Source of the DNA: Variovorax sp. MHTC-1
Lineage (GTDB): Bacteria > Pseudomonadota > Gammaproteobacteria > Burkholderiales > Burkholderiaceae_C
Direction: 5' to 3'
Length of the DNA stretch: 64,000 bases
Assembly: GCF_003984645.1 (NCBI RefSeq)
Contig: NZ_RWKI01000015.1
Span: 1-64,000 of the forward strand
Shown here: one piece after another, positions 8,147-17,320 of the stretch
Layout: each line of letters begins with the position of its first letter
Position numbering within the stretch: the first letter of the stretch is position 1
Position numbers and translations under genes: made by a program
Notes under the pieces: generated by a model
Told to the model about the DNA's origin: nothing
Database searches by the model: none
The model's input: the letters and a program-made list of their open reading frames with translations, nothing else

Positions 8147-8177
8147 GGCTTCGACAGGCTCAGCCCGAACGGAGTGG
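8147..8177 (+). repeat. Dispersed palindromic repeat (REP-like)
   Basis: The segment reads GGCTTCGACAGGCTCAG followed by CCCGAACGGAGTGG and sits between two convergent genes. It resembles the short REP-like element (TTCGACAGGCTCAG core) found between genes in many proteobacterial genomes. Only this copy is seen in the window. It may act as a transcript stabiliser or terminator. Confidence 0.6.
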
Positions 8178-8181
8178 TGGG

Positions 8182-8688
8182 CTAACGTACCAGGTGCACA
8201 CGCAGCGCACCCAGTTGCGCATACAGCTGCTGCACGGCTTTCGCGTCCAGGCCCGAGAACATCTCGAGCAGCCATTCCTCGTGCTCCTTGGCCATGGCCT
8301 CGAAGCTGCGGCGTCCCTTGGGCGTCAGGCTCACGATCCACGCTCTGCGGTCTTCCGGGCTGGCCGAGCGCTGCACCACGCCTTCGCGCTCGAGCTCATC
8401 GGTCAGGCCGGTGACGTTGCCGCCGGTCACCATCAGGTAGCGCGAGAGCACGCGCATCTTGAGGCCGTCGCGGTAGCGGTAGAGCTGCGCCATGTAGTCG
8501 AAGCGGGCCAGCGAGATGTCGAAGCGCTCACGCAGCCGTTTGCGGATCTCGGCCTCGATCTGCGTGGTGCTGGCCAGCATGCGCAGCCACAGCTTGAGCA
8601 CTGCATGGTCGCCGGTGCCGGCCCGCGCTTCGTGGCCCAGTTCCTCCGCGTCGCTGAGCAGCGCGTGCGAGGCATCGTTCTGCTTCAT
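8182..8688 (-). CDS. MarR-family transcriptional regulator (first)
   Basis: The 168-residue winged-helix repressor has the MarR core: SLARFDYMAQLYRY, the recognition region VLSRYLMVTGGNVTGLTDEL, and the wing RSASPEDRRAWIVSLTPKG. Ligands for such proteins are usually aromatic acids or their CoA esters. Its ATG at 8688 overlaps the stop of the upstream SDR gene by four bases, so both are probably expressed from the operator-bearing promoter at 9466-9491, implying autoregulation. It is one of two MarR genes flanking the catabolic island. Confidence 0.93.
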   Translation of the reverse strand: MKQNDASHALLSDAEELGHEARAGTGDHAVLKLWLRMLASTTQIEAEIRKRLRERFDISLARFDYMAQLYRYRDGLKMRVLSRYLMVTGGNVTGLTDELEREGVVQRSASPEDRRAWIVSLTPKGRRSFEAMAKEHEEWLLEMFSGLDAKAVQQLYAQLGALRVHLVR

Positions 8689-9461
8689 GTGACTTCGCCT
8701 CCAGACACCGAGATCGACTGGCCGTTGACCGAAGCCGCGCCCTCGCCGCACAGCCAGCGCACCGCATCGGCCACTTCCGCGGGCTGAACGATGCGCCGCT
8801 GCGGATTGACGACGGCGAACTCGGCCAGCGCTTCGTCCGCGCTGCGGCCGGTCTTCTGGACCACGTTGGCCACGCTGTCGCGCAGGATGTCAGTGTCGGT
8901 GTAGCCGGGGCAGACGGCGTTGACCGTGATGCCCTTTCTCGCCACCTCCAGCGCCAGCGAACGCGTCAGGCCGATCACGCCGTGCTTGGCGGCCGTGTAG
9001 GCGCAGACGTAGGCATAGCCCTTCTGCCCCGCCGTGCTCGCGATGTTGACGATGCGGCCCCAGCCGGCTTCCAGCATGTCGGGCAGCGCGGCCTGCGCAC
9101 ACAGGAAGCTGCCGGTCAGGTTGACGGACAGCATGCGCTGCCAGAGCTCGACCGATGTTTTCAGGAATGGCGCGCTCTCGGCCGCGCCGGCGTTGTTGAC
9201 GAGGATGGCGATCGGGCCGCGCGCCGCGCGCGCCTGGGCAAACGCGCCTTGCACGGCCTGGGCATCGGCCACATCGGCAGCGACCACGCCGTGGCCGCTG
9301 CCTGCGAGCGAATCGACGACGCGCTGGAGCGCGTCGCGGTCGCGTCCGAGCAAGGTCAGCGCCGCACCCTCGGCGGCCAGCGTGCGCGCGATCTCCGCGC
9401 CGATGCCGCGCGCGGCGCCGGTCACGAGGGCATGGCGCCCGGTCTGTGAATTTGTTTGCAT
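8685..9461 (-). CDS. SDR-family oxidoreductase, beta-hydroxyacyl dehydrogenase type
   Basis: The 258-residue short-chain dehydrogenase has the cofactor loop TGAARGIG, NNAG, and the catalytic Ser...YTAAK. It resembles NAD-dependent hydroxyacyl-CoA or hydroxybutyrate dehydrogenases, and so may oxidise a hydroxylated CoA intermediate of the aromatic pathway. The exact substrate is unknown. It is the first gene after a candidate MarR operator and is translationally coupled to marR. Confidence 0.9.
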   Translation of the reverse strand: MQTNSQTGRHALVTGAARGIGAEIARTLAAEGAALTLLGRDRDALQRVVDSLAGSGHGVVAADVADAQAVQGAFAQARAARGPIAILVNNAGAAESAPFLKTSVELWQRMLSVNLTGSFLCAQAALPDMLEAGWGRIVNIASTAGQKGYAYVCAYTAAKHGVIGLTRSLALEVARKGITVNAVCPGYTDTDILRDSVANVVQKTGRSADEALAEFAVVNPQRRIVQPAEVADAVRWLCGEGAASVNGQSISVSGGEVT

Positions 9462-9465
9462 GCCT

Positions 9466-9491
9466 GAATGGTTTAGTCCTGAATCATTCTA
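9466..9491 (-). promoter_or_regulatory. Candidate MarR operator over the -10 box of SDR-marR
   Basis: A 24-bp inverted repeat (9466-9489; 11-bp arms matching at 9 of 11 positions, TC spacer) lies just before the start at 9461. It overlaps the -10 hexamer TAGAAT (9486-9491 on the minus strand). The plus-strand core GTTTAGTCCTGAA (9471-9483) recurs in related form at 21228-21240 and 33944-33956. The placement fits repression by the MarR protein encoded in the same transcript. Confidence 0.6.
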
Positions 9492-9510
9492 GCGGCGCAC
9501 GTGTCGGGCC

Positions 9511-10281
9511 TCAGCGCATCAGCCGCCCGCCGTTCAAGTCCAGCGTTGCGCCGGTCATGAAGGCCGCAGCCGGCGAGGCCAGGTAGACCACGGCCGCAGC
9601 CACCTCCTCCGGTTCACCGAAGCGGCCGAGCGGAATGCCGGACGCCAGCGTGCGCTGCTGCATCCGGCTCATCGCATCGAGCACCGGACTGCGCACCGCC
9701 GCCGGCGCCAGTGCGTTCACCGTGACGCCGTGCGGCGCCAGTTCCTGCGCGAAGGAGCGGGTCAGCGCCACGATGCCCGCCTTGGATGCCGCATAGTGAA
9801 CGCCGGTCGCCGCGCTGGCCTGCTGCCCGGCGATCGACGACAGGTTGACGATGCGGCCCGAGCCCCGCTCGCGCATGTGGCGCCCGGCGATGCGGCAGCC
9901 GAAGAAGCTGCCGCGCAGGTTCACGGTCAGCACCTCGTCCCACTCCTCGGTCGTGATGTCCCAGATCGAGGCGTACGGCGTGCGTGCCGCGTTGTTCACC
10001 ATCACATCGATGCCGCCGAAGTGCTGCACGCCGGCATCGAAGCACAGCCAGAAGGCAGCCTCGTCGCGCACATCGAGCTGCATCGCGATGCAGTCGTGGC
10101 CGTCTGCGCGCAGCGTCGCCGCGGCCGCATCGACCGTGCCGTCGACATCGGCGAGCACGACGCGCGCGCCCGCCTCGGCCAGGCCACGCGCGATCGCGGC
10201 ACCCAGGCCTTGCGCGGCACCGGTCACGAAGGCGCCCTGCCCGGCCAGCGAGAACAGCGGTGCATCCGGGTGCGCAGCCAT
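9511..10281 (-). CDS. SDR-family oxidoreductase (second)
   Basis: The 256-residue classical short-chain dehydrogenase has TGAAQGLG for NAD(P) binding, an aspartate after strand 2 (LADVDGT) favouring NAD, NNAA, and YAASK with catalytic Tyr/Lys. It lies 6 nt after the acyl-CoA ligase gene and is probably in the same transcript as the Liv transporter. A dehydrogenase of a dihydrodiol or hydroxyacyl-CoA intermediate is plausible; the substrate is not known. Confidence 0.9.
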   Translation of the reverse strand: MAAHPDAPLFSLAGQGAFVTGAAQGLGAAIARGLAEAGARVVLADVDGTVDAAAATLRADGHDCIAMQLDVRDEAAFWLCFDAGVQHFGGIDVMVNNAARTPYASIWDITTEEWDEVLTVNLRGSFFGCRIAGRHMRERGSGRIVNLSSIAGQQASAATGVHYAASKAGIVALTRSFAQELAPHGVTVNALAPAAVRSPVLDAMSRMQQRTLASGIPLGRFGEPEEVAAAVVYLASPAAAFMTGATLDLNGGRLMR

Positions 10282-10287
10282 GCGTTT

Positions 10288-11881
10288 TCAGCCCTTGGCC
10301 TGCAGGCGCGCCGCGGGTCCGCGGTCCCAGGTGATCGCGCTCACGCCGCGCTCGCGCAGCTTGTACTTCTGCACCTTGCCGTTCTCGGTGCGCGGCAGAT
10401 CCGGCAGCAGGTCGACATAGCGCGGCAGCGCAAAGTACGGCAGGCGCGACTCGCAGTACGCCAGCAGTTCGGCAGGATCGATGCGTTGCCCGTCTCGCGC
10501 CACCAGCGCGGCCATCACCTCGTCTTCGGCCAGTTCGGAACGCACCGGGTAGACCGCGCAGGCCGCGACACGGGGATGGCTCAGCAGCACTTGCTCGACC
10601 TCGAAGGAGGAGATGTTCTCGCCGCGCCGCCGGATCGCGTCCTTGATGCGGTCGACGAAGCGGAAGGCGCCGTCGGCATCGCGCACCACGCGGTCGCCGG
10701 TATGAAACCAGAGGTTGCGCCAGGCTTCGACGGTCTTCTCGGGCATGTTGAAGTAGCCGCTCGCGAAGGCGTAGGGCTCATCCGCGCGCAGCAGCAGTTC
10801 GCCCGCCTCGCCGTCCGGGAGAGCGACGTCGTCCTCGTCCGCCACGCGCGCCTGGAAGCCGGATCGCAACCAGCCCATCACGCCGCCGCGCGGCGAATCG
10901 GGCGAGGTGGCGATGGCGAAATTCGTCTCGGTGGAGCCGTAGCCTTCCAGCAGCCGAACGCCGGTGCGTTCCAAGAAGGCCTGGGCGGCCGCAGCCGGCA
11001 CCCCGGGGCCGAGCCCGGTGCGCACGCGGTGCTCGCGCTCGCCGGGCCCCTCGGGCTGCGCAAGCAGGATCGGCACCATCGCACCGAGCAGATAGACGAC
11101 CGTCGCCCCCGAGGCGCGCATGGCCGGCCAGAAGCCCGAGGCCGAGAAGCGCCCTTCGAACACCACTTCGCAGCCCGTGATCGCGGCCTGCGCGAAGGTG
11201 TTGAGCGCATTGATGTGAAAGAGCGGCAGCGTGGTGCACAACACGTCCTCGGCTCCCACGCCCAGCACGTCGACGCTGTTGACGCCCCACCAGTGGTACT
11301 GCGCATGCGGGCAGATCACGCCCTTGGCCGGGCCGGTGGTGCCGGAGGTGTAGAGGATGGCGAGCGGATCGCCGGGTTGCACATCGGCCGGCGCGAGCGA
11401 GGCGCTTGCGGCGGGATACGGCCGCACGCGAATGTCCGGCCACGCAGCGCGAGCTGCGCCCTCGCCCAGCACCCAGATCTCGCGCAGCGACGTGCGCGCG
11501 AGATCGGCCGCCTGCAAGCGCTCGATGAAGGCCTCTTCGATCACCAGCAGCTTCGCCTCGCTATTGGCAAGGAAGTACTCGATCTGCGGCCCCATCGACG
11601 CGGTGTTGATCGGCACCGCCAAGGCGCCGAGCCAGCCGCAGCCGAGGAACGCTTCGAGGAACTCGATGCGGTTGCCGCTCATCACGGCGACGCGGTCGCC
11701 GCGCTGCACGCCGGCCTCGGCCAGCGCCGCGGCGCGAAGGCCCGCGGCCTGCGCTGCATCGCGGTGCGTCCACGACCGCCCCGCGATGTGCAGCAATGGA
11801 CGTTTGCCGAACAGCGCCGCCTGCCGCTGCAGCATCGCGGGCAGCGTGCGCTCGCCCGGAGGCAGCGGACTCGCCGCTCGC

Positions 11882-11895
<14 letters not shown>
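10288..11895 (-). CDS. Acyl/aryl-CoA ligase (ANL superfamily), first
   Basis: The 535-residue AMP-forming ligase has the phosphate loop LYTSGTTGPAKG, the GYGSTE adenine motif, the WFHTGD hinge region and VDRIKDAIRRRGENIS near the C terminus. It should activate a carboxylic acid to its CoA thioester. The ATG at 11895 is preferred; a GTG at 11904 is also in frame. It overlaps livF by 14 nt, tying acid activation to uptake. The closest general types are cyclohexanecarboxylate/caiC-like ligases; the substrate is unknown. Confidence 0.92.
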
Positions 11896-12613
<718 letters not shown>

Positions 12614-12620
12614 TGGAGAT

Positions 12621-12704
12621 CCTCCCCCAGGCTCGTCACTTCGTGTACTTCGCGCACCCCCTCCTGAAGGAGGGGGCGAGCGCCTTCGGGCGGCCGGGCG
12701 GCGC
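12621..12704 (-). repeat. Intergenic palindromic repeat between livMG and livF
   Basis: The gap holds CCCCCAGGCTCGTCACTTCG, a dyad around CCCCTCCTGAAGGAGGGG, and a G/C-rich tail. It fills the livMG-livF gap exactly and shares its head with the elements at 18621, 19932, 27641 and 31568. It may be a REP-like element modulating the transporter message. Confidence 0.55.
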
Positions 12705-14576
12705 TCATACCACGCTCCCGAGGTAAGCCGCCTGCACGCGCTCGTCCGCACGCACCGCCGAGGGCACGCCCTCGACCAGCTTGGAGCCGAAGTTCATCAC
12801 CACCAGCCGATCCACCAGTTTCATCACGAAGTCCATGTCGTGCTCGACGATAAGGATGGTCACGCCCTCCTCGCGCAGCTTGCGCAGCAGGTCGCCGAGC
12901 GCCATCTTTTCCTTGCGGCGCAGGCCGGCGGCCGGCTCGTCGAGCACCAGCAGCACCGGGTCGGCCGCCAGAGCGCGCGCGATCTCCAGGATGCGCTGCG
13001 TGCCCAGCGGCAGGCTGCCCGCGAGTTCGTGCGCGCGGTCGCCGAGCCCGATGCGGTCGAGCTGGCGCTGGGCCTCCTGCAGGATCTGGCGTTCCTCGGT
13101 GCGATCGAGCCGCAGGCCCGCCTTCAGCACGCCGGAGCTCGTGCGCGAATGGGCGCCGAGCGCGACGTTGTCGAGCAGGCTCATGTGCGGCCTGAGCTTC
13201 ACGTGCTGGAAGGTGCGCGCCAGGCCCAGCCGCGCGACCTTGCGCTGCGGCAGCCCGGCGATGTCCTGGCCCAGAAAGCGCACCTGCCCGGCGGTCATCG
13301 ACAGCGTGCAGGTCAGCAGGTTGAACATGGTCGACTTGCCGGCGCCGTTGGGACCGATGAGGCCCATGATCTCGCCGGCCTTCACTTCGAAGCTGACGTC
13401 GTTGACGGCCACCAGCCCGCCGAAGCGCTTGACCGCGCCCGTGACCGACAGGATCTGCGAGCCGCGATCGGGCAGCGTGCGATGCGGCAGCGGCGAAACG
13501 GGCGGCATCGGCACGCGCGGCGCACGCGCTGCCGAGAACCGGTGCGTCCAGCGCCGTACGAAACCCATCAGGCCGCCGCGCGCGAAGTGCAGCAAGAGAA
13601 TGAAGAGCGTCGCGAAGGCCACGGCCTCCAGTTGCCCGGCGCGCTGGGTCAGGAGCGGCAGCACGTCCTGCAGGCCGTTCTTGAGGATCAGGACCAGCGC
13701 CGAGCCGACCAGCGCGCCCGCCAGATGCCCGAGCCCGCCGGCCACGGCCATCAGCAGGTACTCGATGCTGGCGCGCACATCGAAGGGCGAGGGGCTCACG
13801 AAGCGGTTCATGTGCGCATAGAGCCAGCCCGCGAGTCCGGCGAAGAGGGCCGCCGTCACGAAGAGCGTGAGCCGCACGCGATAGGCATCCGCGCCGACGC
13901 TGGCCAGCAGGATCGCACCGCCGCGCAGGCTGCGGATCGCGCGGCCCGGCCGCGACTGCAGCAGGTTCCGGCTGAACAGCACGGCCAGCCCGACCAGGGC
14001 CCAGATCAGGTAGTAGATCGCGCGCGGATCGGCCAGCGACCAGGGGCCGATGGTCAGCGCCGGAATGTTCGACAGGCCGGTATGGCGCCCCAGCGCATCG
14101 ACGTTGCCGAAGAGCATCGCGATCGACAGCCCCCACGCGATGGTGGACAAAGGCAGGAAGTGTCCGCCCAGCCGCAAGGTGAGCAGGCCGATGGCCAGCG
14201 CCGAGAGGCCGGTCAGCAGCAGCGAGAACGCCAGCCCCAGCCAGGGCGACATCCCCTGCGTGGTGCTGAGCCATGCAGTCGCATAGGCGGCGATGCCGAC
14301 GAAGGCCGCCTGGCCGAAGGAGGTCGCGCCGCCGATGCCGGTGAGCAGCACCAGGCCCAGCGCGACCAGCGCGCCGATGCCGATGTCGTTGAGCAGCGAG
14401 ACGGTGAAGTTGCCGGCGAGCAGCGGCACCACGGCCATCGCGACGACGACGAGGCCGATCCAGAGCAGGCGCTTGGAGGCCAGGTTCATCGATCTTCCTT
14501 CCGCGGGCTTGCTCGCGGCGCCAGCGGCTTCATCGAACACGGGACGCACGACTTCGGGTGTGGGCGCGGCGCTCAT
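12705..14576 (-). CDS. livM-livG: LivM-LivG fusion: ABC permease joined to ATPase
   Basis: The single 623-residue chain combines a LivM permease (about 31-345, multiple membrane helices, with GIGGATSFGQAAFVGIAAY) and a LivG ATPase (about 374-623: GPNGAGKS at 408-415, LPLGTQR as the LivG-type signature, Walker B VLLVLDEPAAG). A proline/arginine-rich linker joins them at 345-373. The frame is continuous with no stop between domains, so this looks like a true fusion. The first 30 residues are non-homologous. It is coupled to livH by an ATGA overlap. Confidence 0.92.
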   Translation of the reverse strand: MSAAPTPEVVRPVFDEAAGAASKPAEGRSMNLASKRLLWIGLVVVAMAVVPLLAGNFTVSLLNDIGIGALVALGLVLLTGIGGATSFGQAAFVGIAAYATAWLSTTQGMSPWLGLAFSLLLTGLSALAIGLLTLRLGGHFLPLSTIAWGLSIAMLFGNVDALGRHTGLSNIPALTIGPWSLADPRAIYYLIWALVGLAVLFSRNLLQSRPGRAIRSLRGGAILLASVGADAYRVRLTLFVTAALFAGLAGWLYAHMNRFVSPSPFDVRASIEYLLMAVAGGLGHLAGALVGSALVLILKNGLQDVLPLLTQRAGQLEAVAFATLFILLLHFARGGLMGFVRRWTHRFSAARAPRVPMPPVSPLPHRTLPDRGSQILSVTGAVKRFGGLVAVNDVSFEVKAGEIMGLIGPNGAGKSTMFNLLTCTLSMTAGQVRFLGQDIAGLPQRKVARLGLARTFQHVKLRPHMSLLDNVALGAHSRTSSGVLKAGLRLDRTEERQILQEAQRQLDRIGLGDRAHELAGSLPLGTQRILEIARALAADPVLLVLDEPAAGLRRKEKMALGDLLRKLREEGVTILIVEHDMDFVMKLVDRLVVMNFGSKLVEGVPSAVRADERVQAAYLGSVV

Positions 14577-15628
14577 TGATCCACCTCCTCTTCTTCCTCT
14601 TCCGCATGCACGCTCAGGAACGAACGCAGCATCAACACCGGGATCAGCAGGCTGAAGACGATCACGTCCTTCAGCGCGCCGCTCCAGAAGGAGGCGAAGC
14701 TCTCGACCACCCCGACGGCCAGCGCGCCGATCGCGGTCATCGGATAGCTCACCAGCCCGCCGATGATCGCCGCCACGAAGGCCTTGAGGCCGATGATGAA
14801 GCCCGAGTCGTAGTACATGGTGGTGACCGGCGCGATCAGCACGCCGATCAGCCCCGCCAGCAGCGAGGCGCAGCCGTAGGCCAGCAGCGCCGTGCGCGCC
14901 GGCCGGATCCCGACCAGCCGCGCGCCCACGCGGTTGACCGCAGTGGCGCGCAGCGCCTTGCCGGCCACCGTGCGCTCGAACACGAGAAAGAACATGCCGC
15001 TCAACACGATCGCCGCGCTCACCATCAGGATCACCTGGCCGCTCACCGCGAAGCCGTCGCCGAGCGGGATCGAGCCGCCGGCGAGCGGCTGCGTCCGCGA
15101 GCCCTCGGGGCCGAAGAACAGCAGGCCCAGGCCCGAGAGCAGGAAGTGCAGCGCCAGCGACACGATCAGGAGCACCAGCACGGACGCATCGGCGATCGGC
15201 TGAAACACCACGCGCGAGAGCAGCGGCGCGATCGGCACCACCAGCAGCACCGCGACCGCGATGTGCACCGGCGCCGGCACGCCCGGCCGGCTCGCCAGCC
15301 AAGCCAGTAGGCAGGGCACGAGCGGCAGCACGCCCCAGCCCAGCACCGCCTTGGGAATGCGCGCGATTTCGCCGCGGCGCACCAGGCTGCCGACCTCGGT
15401 CGCCAGCGCGAGCGCGGTGAGCACCAGCACCAGGCCGATGGTGGGCGGCACGCGCCCGGTTTCGAATGCAGCCAGCGACAGCGCGGCAAAGGCCGCGACG
15501 TCGCCGAAGGGCACGAAGACCACGCGGGTGACCGAGAAGATCAGCACCAGCCCCAGCCCGGCCAGAAGATAAACAGCGCCATTCGCCAGGCCATCGATGC
15601 CCAGGATCAGTGCCACGTCCGGTGTCAT
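14573..15628 (-). CDS. livH: Branched-chain-type ABC transporter permease LivH
   Basis: The 351-residue inner-membrane protein of the LivH family carries GLANGAVYLLAGLGLVLIFS at the N terminus, a PxxGDVAAFAAL segment, and the conserved GIRPARTALLAYG and GGLVSYPMTAIGALAVG near the C terminus. It would pair with the LivM half of the fusion. An acidic tail of seven Glu residues interrupted by Ala ends the protein. It lies 41 nt after the first binding-protein gene. Confidence 0.92.
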   Translation of the reverse strand: MTPDVALILGIDGLANGAVYLLAGLGLVLIFSVTRVVFVPFGDVAAFAALSLAAFETGRVPPTIGLVLVLTALALATEVGSLVRRGEIARIPKAVLGWGVLPLVPCLLAWLASRPGVPAPVHIAVAVLLVVPIAPLLSRVVFQPIADASVLVLLIVSLALHFLLSGLGLLFFGPEGSRTQPLAGGSIPLGDGFAVSGQVILMVSAAIVLSGMFFLVFERTVAGKALRATAVNRVGARLVGIRPARTALLAYGCASLLAGLIGVLIAPVTTMYYDSGFIIGLKAFVAAIIGGLVSYPMTAIGALAVGVVESFASFWSGALKDVIVFSLLIPVLMLRSFLSVHAEEEEEEVDQ

Positions 15629-15669
15629 TGAACAGTCCTCCGCTTTGTCTCGCTCTTGCTAGTGCCGGC

Positions 15670-16830
15670 TCAGTTGGCGAGCTTCCACTGGCCGTTTTCG
15701 AGCTTGACGATCACGCGCGCGCGCTCGTCCACGCCGTAGAGGTTGCCGGGCTTGAAGTTGTAGACGCCGTGCGTGCCCACCACTTCCTTGGTGCTCGCGA
15801 TGGCGTCGCGCAAAGACTGCCTGAACTCGGGCGTGCCCGGCTCGCCCTTGGCGCGTGCCGCGGCATCGGCGAACACCAGCCAGGCGTCGAAGGAATAGGC
15901 CGAGTAGGCATCGCTGGTGGGCGCGTTGTTGACCTTCTGGAAGGCGGCGCGGAAGTCCATGGCGACCTTCTTGGTCGGGTAGGCGGCCGGCAGCTGCTCG
16001 GCCACGATCACCGGGCCGGTCGGCATCGTCGCGCCCTGGCCCGATGCACCGACGACGCGCACGAAGTCGGGGTTGATGAGACCGTGCTGGCCGTACACCG
16101 GGCCCTTGAAACCGCGCTCGGCGAGCGCCAGGAAAGGCAGCGCGCCCGGCGTGCCGGCGCCGCCGGTCATGACGGCATCCGGACGCATCGCGACCAGCTT
16201 CAGCACCTGGCCGGTGACCGAGGCGTCGGCCCGCGCATAGCGCTCATTGCCCAGTACCTTGATGCCGGCCGCGGGCGCGGCCTTCATCAACGCGTTGTAG
16301 ACCAGGTCGCCCCAGGCATCGGAGAAGCCGATGTAGCCCACGGTCTTCACGCCGTCCTTCTTCATGCGCTCGACCACCGCGTCGATCATCAGCTGCGTCG
16401 GCTGCGCGACGGTGAAGACCCAGCCGTTCTCGGCCGGATCGAGCTGGATCGGCGTGAGTCCGATCATCGGCACCTTGGCATCGCGCCCCACCTGCGCCAT
16501 CGCGATGGCGGCGGGGACGCCGGAGGTGCCCATCAGCACGTCGACCTTCTCCTCCTCGACGAGCTTGCGCGCGTTGCGGCCCGCGGCGGTCGGGTCGGAG
16601 CCGTCGTCGAGCACGATCAGCTGGATCTTGCGGCCGTTGACCTCCGGCTTGTAGGCCAGCGCGGCCTGCATGCCCTTCGCATAAGGCACGCCGAGCGACG
16701 AATTGGGGCCGGAGAGCGAGACGCTCAGGCCGACCTTGAGGTCGGCCGCGAGCGCGGTCATCGCGAATCCGGTGGCAAGGGCGGTGGCCAGCGCACTCTG
16801 CGCCAGGGTCTTCATCAAGCTCGTCTTCAT
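15670..16830 (-). CDS. ABC transporter substrate-binding protein (LivK type), paralogue 1
   Basis: The 386-residue periplasmic protein has a signal peptide (MKTSLMKTL..., cleavage near ALA-ADLKVG) and a two-lobed LivK/Peripla_BP_6 fold. It closely resembles two further binding proteins at 18749 and 20023, sharing GVPYAKGM, LDDGSDPTAAGRNARKLV, GYIGFSDAWGDLVY and GVYNFKPGN. It should capture the pathway substrate for LivHMGF. The ATG at 16830 gives the correct signal peptide. Confidence 0.93.
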   Translation of the reverse strand: MKTSLMKTLAQSALATALATGFAMTALAADLKVGLSVSLSGPNSSLGVPYAKGMQAALAYKPEVNGRKIQLIVLDDGSDPTAAGRNARKLVEEEKVDVLMGTSGVPAAIAMAQVGRDAKVPMIGLTPIQLDPAENGWVFTVAQPTQLMIDAVVERMKKDGVKTVGYIGFSDAWGDLVYNALMKAAPAAGIKVLGNERYARADASVTGQVLKLVAMRPDAVMTGGAGTPGALPFLALAERGFKGPVYGQHGLINPDFVRVVGASGQGATMPTGPVIVAEQLPAAYPTKKVAMDFRAAFQKVNNAPTSDAYSAYSFDAWLVFADAAARAKGEPGTPEFRQSLRDAIASTKEVVGTHGVYNFKPGNLYGVDERARVIVKLENGQWKLAN

Positions 16831-16855
16831 GTCGGGGCTCCTGGTGGTGGAAGGG

Positions 16856-17320
16856 TCAGATGAACAACTGGATGGCCGGCAGTGCGCGGCCGGCATTGAG
16901 CAGGTCGATGCGCTTCTGCCGGATCAGGAAGCCCTCGCCGTGGCGAACAAGCAGGTGGCGGCAGGTGCCGGCCAGCAGCACCTGGTTTTCGCCGCGCGCT
17001 TCCACATAGATGAAGGGCGTGGTGAGCGCGAGTCCGGCCTCGTTGTCGTGCTCGACCACAGAGCGCTGCATCACATGCTGGCAATGGCTCTTCGGATGCT
17101 GCGAATGCGCGCGCGGGTTTTTCAAGCGTTCGACGCGCAGCTGCAGCAGCAGCCGGTCTTCGTAGGCGATGGAGTTGTGGGAGAGCGGGTCGGCCTGCGC
17201 GGCGCCCAGCAGCGGCACCCAGTAGTGACCATCGTCGGCGAACAGCGCGAGCCAGTCGTCGAAGCGGCCGGCGTCCAGCAGCGCGGCCTCGTGGGCGACG
17301 AAGTCATGCGCTTGCGTCAT
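16856..17320 (-). CDS. Aromatic-ring-hydroxylating dioxygenase beta subunit (pair 1)
   Basis: The 154-residue small subunit of a Rieske non-haem iron oxygenase has the family's SnoaL-like fold: ALFADDGHYWVPLL, LRVERLKNPRAHSQ, and the C-terminal RIDLLNAGRALPAIQLFI. It has a structural role and supports the alpha subunit. Its ATG overlaps the stop of the alpha-subunit gene by four bases, as expected for equimolar expression. Confidence 0.93.
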   Translation of the reverse strand: MTQAHDFVAHEAALLDAGRFDDWLALFADDGHYWVPLLGAAQADPLSHNSIAYEDRLLLQLRVERLKNPRAHSQHPKSHCQHVMQRSVVEHDNEAGLALTTPFIYVEARGENQVLLAGTCRHLLVRHGEGFLIRQKRIDLLNAGRALPAIQLFI

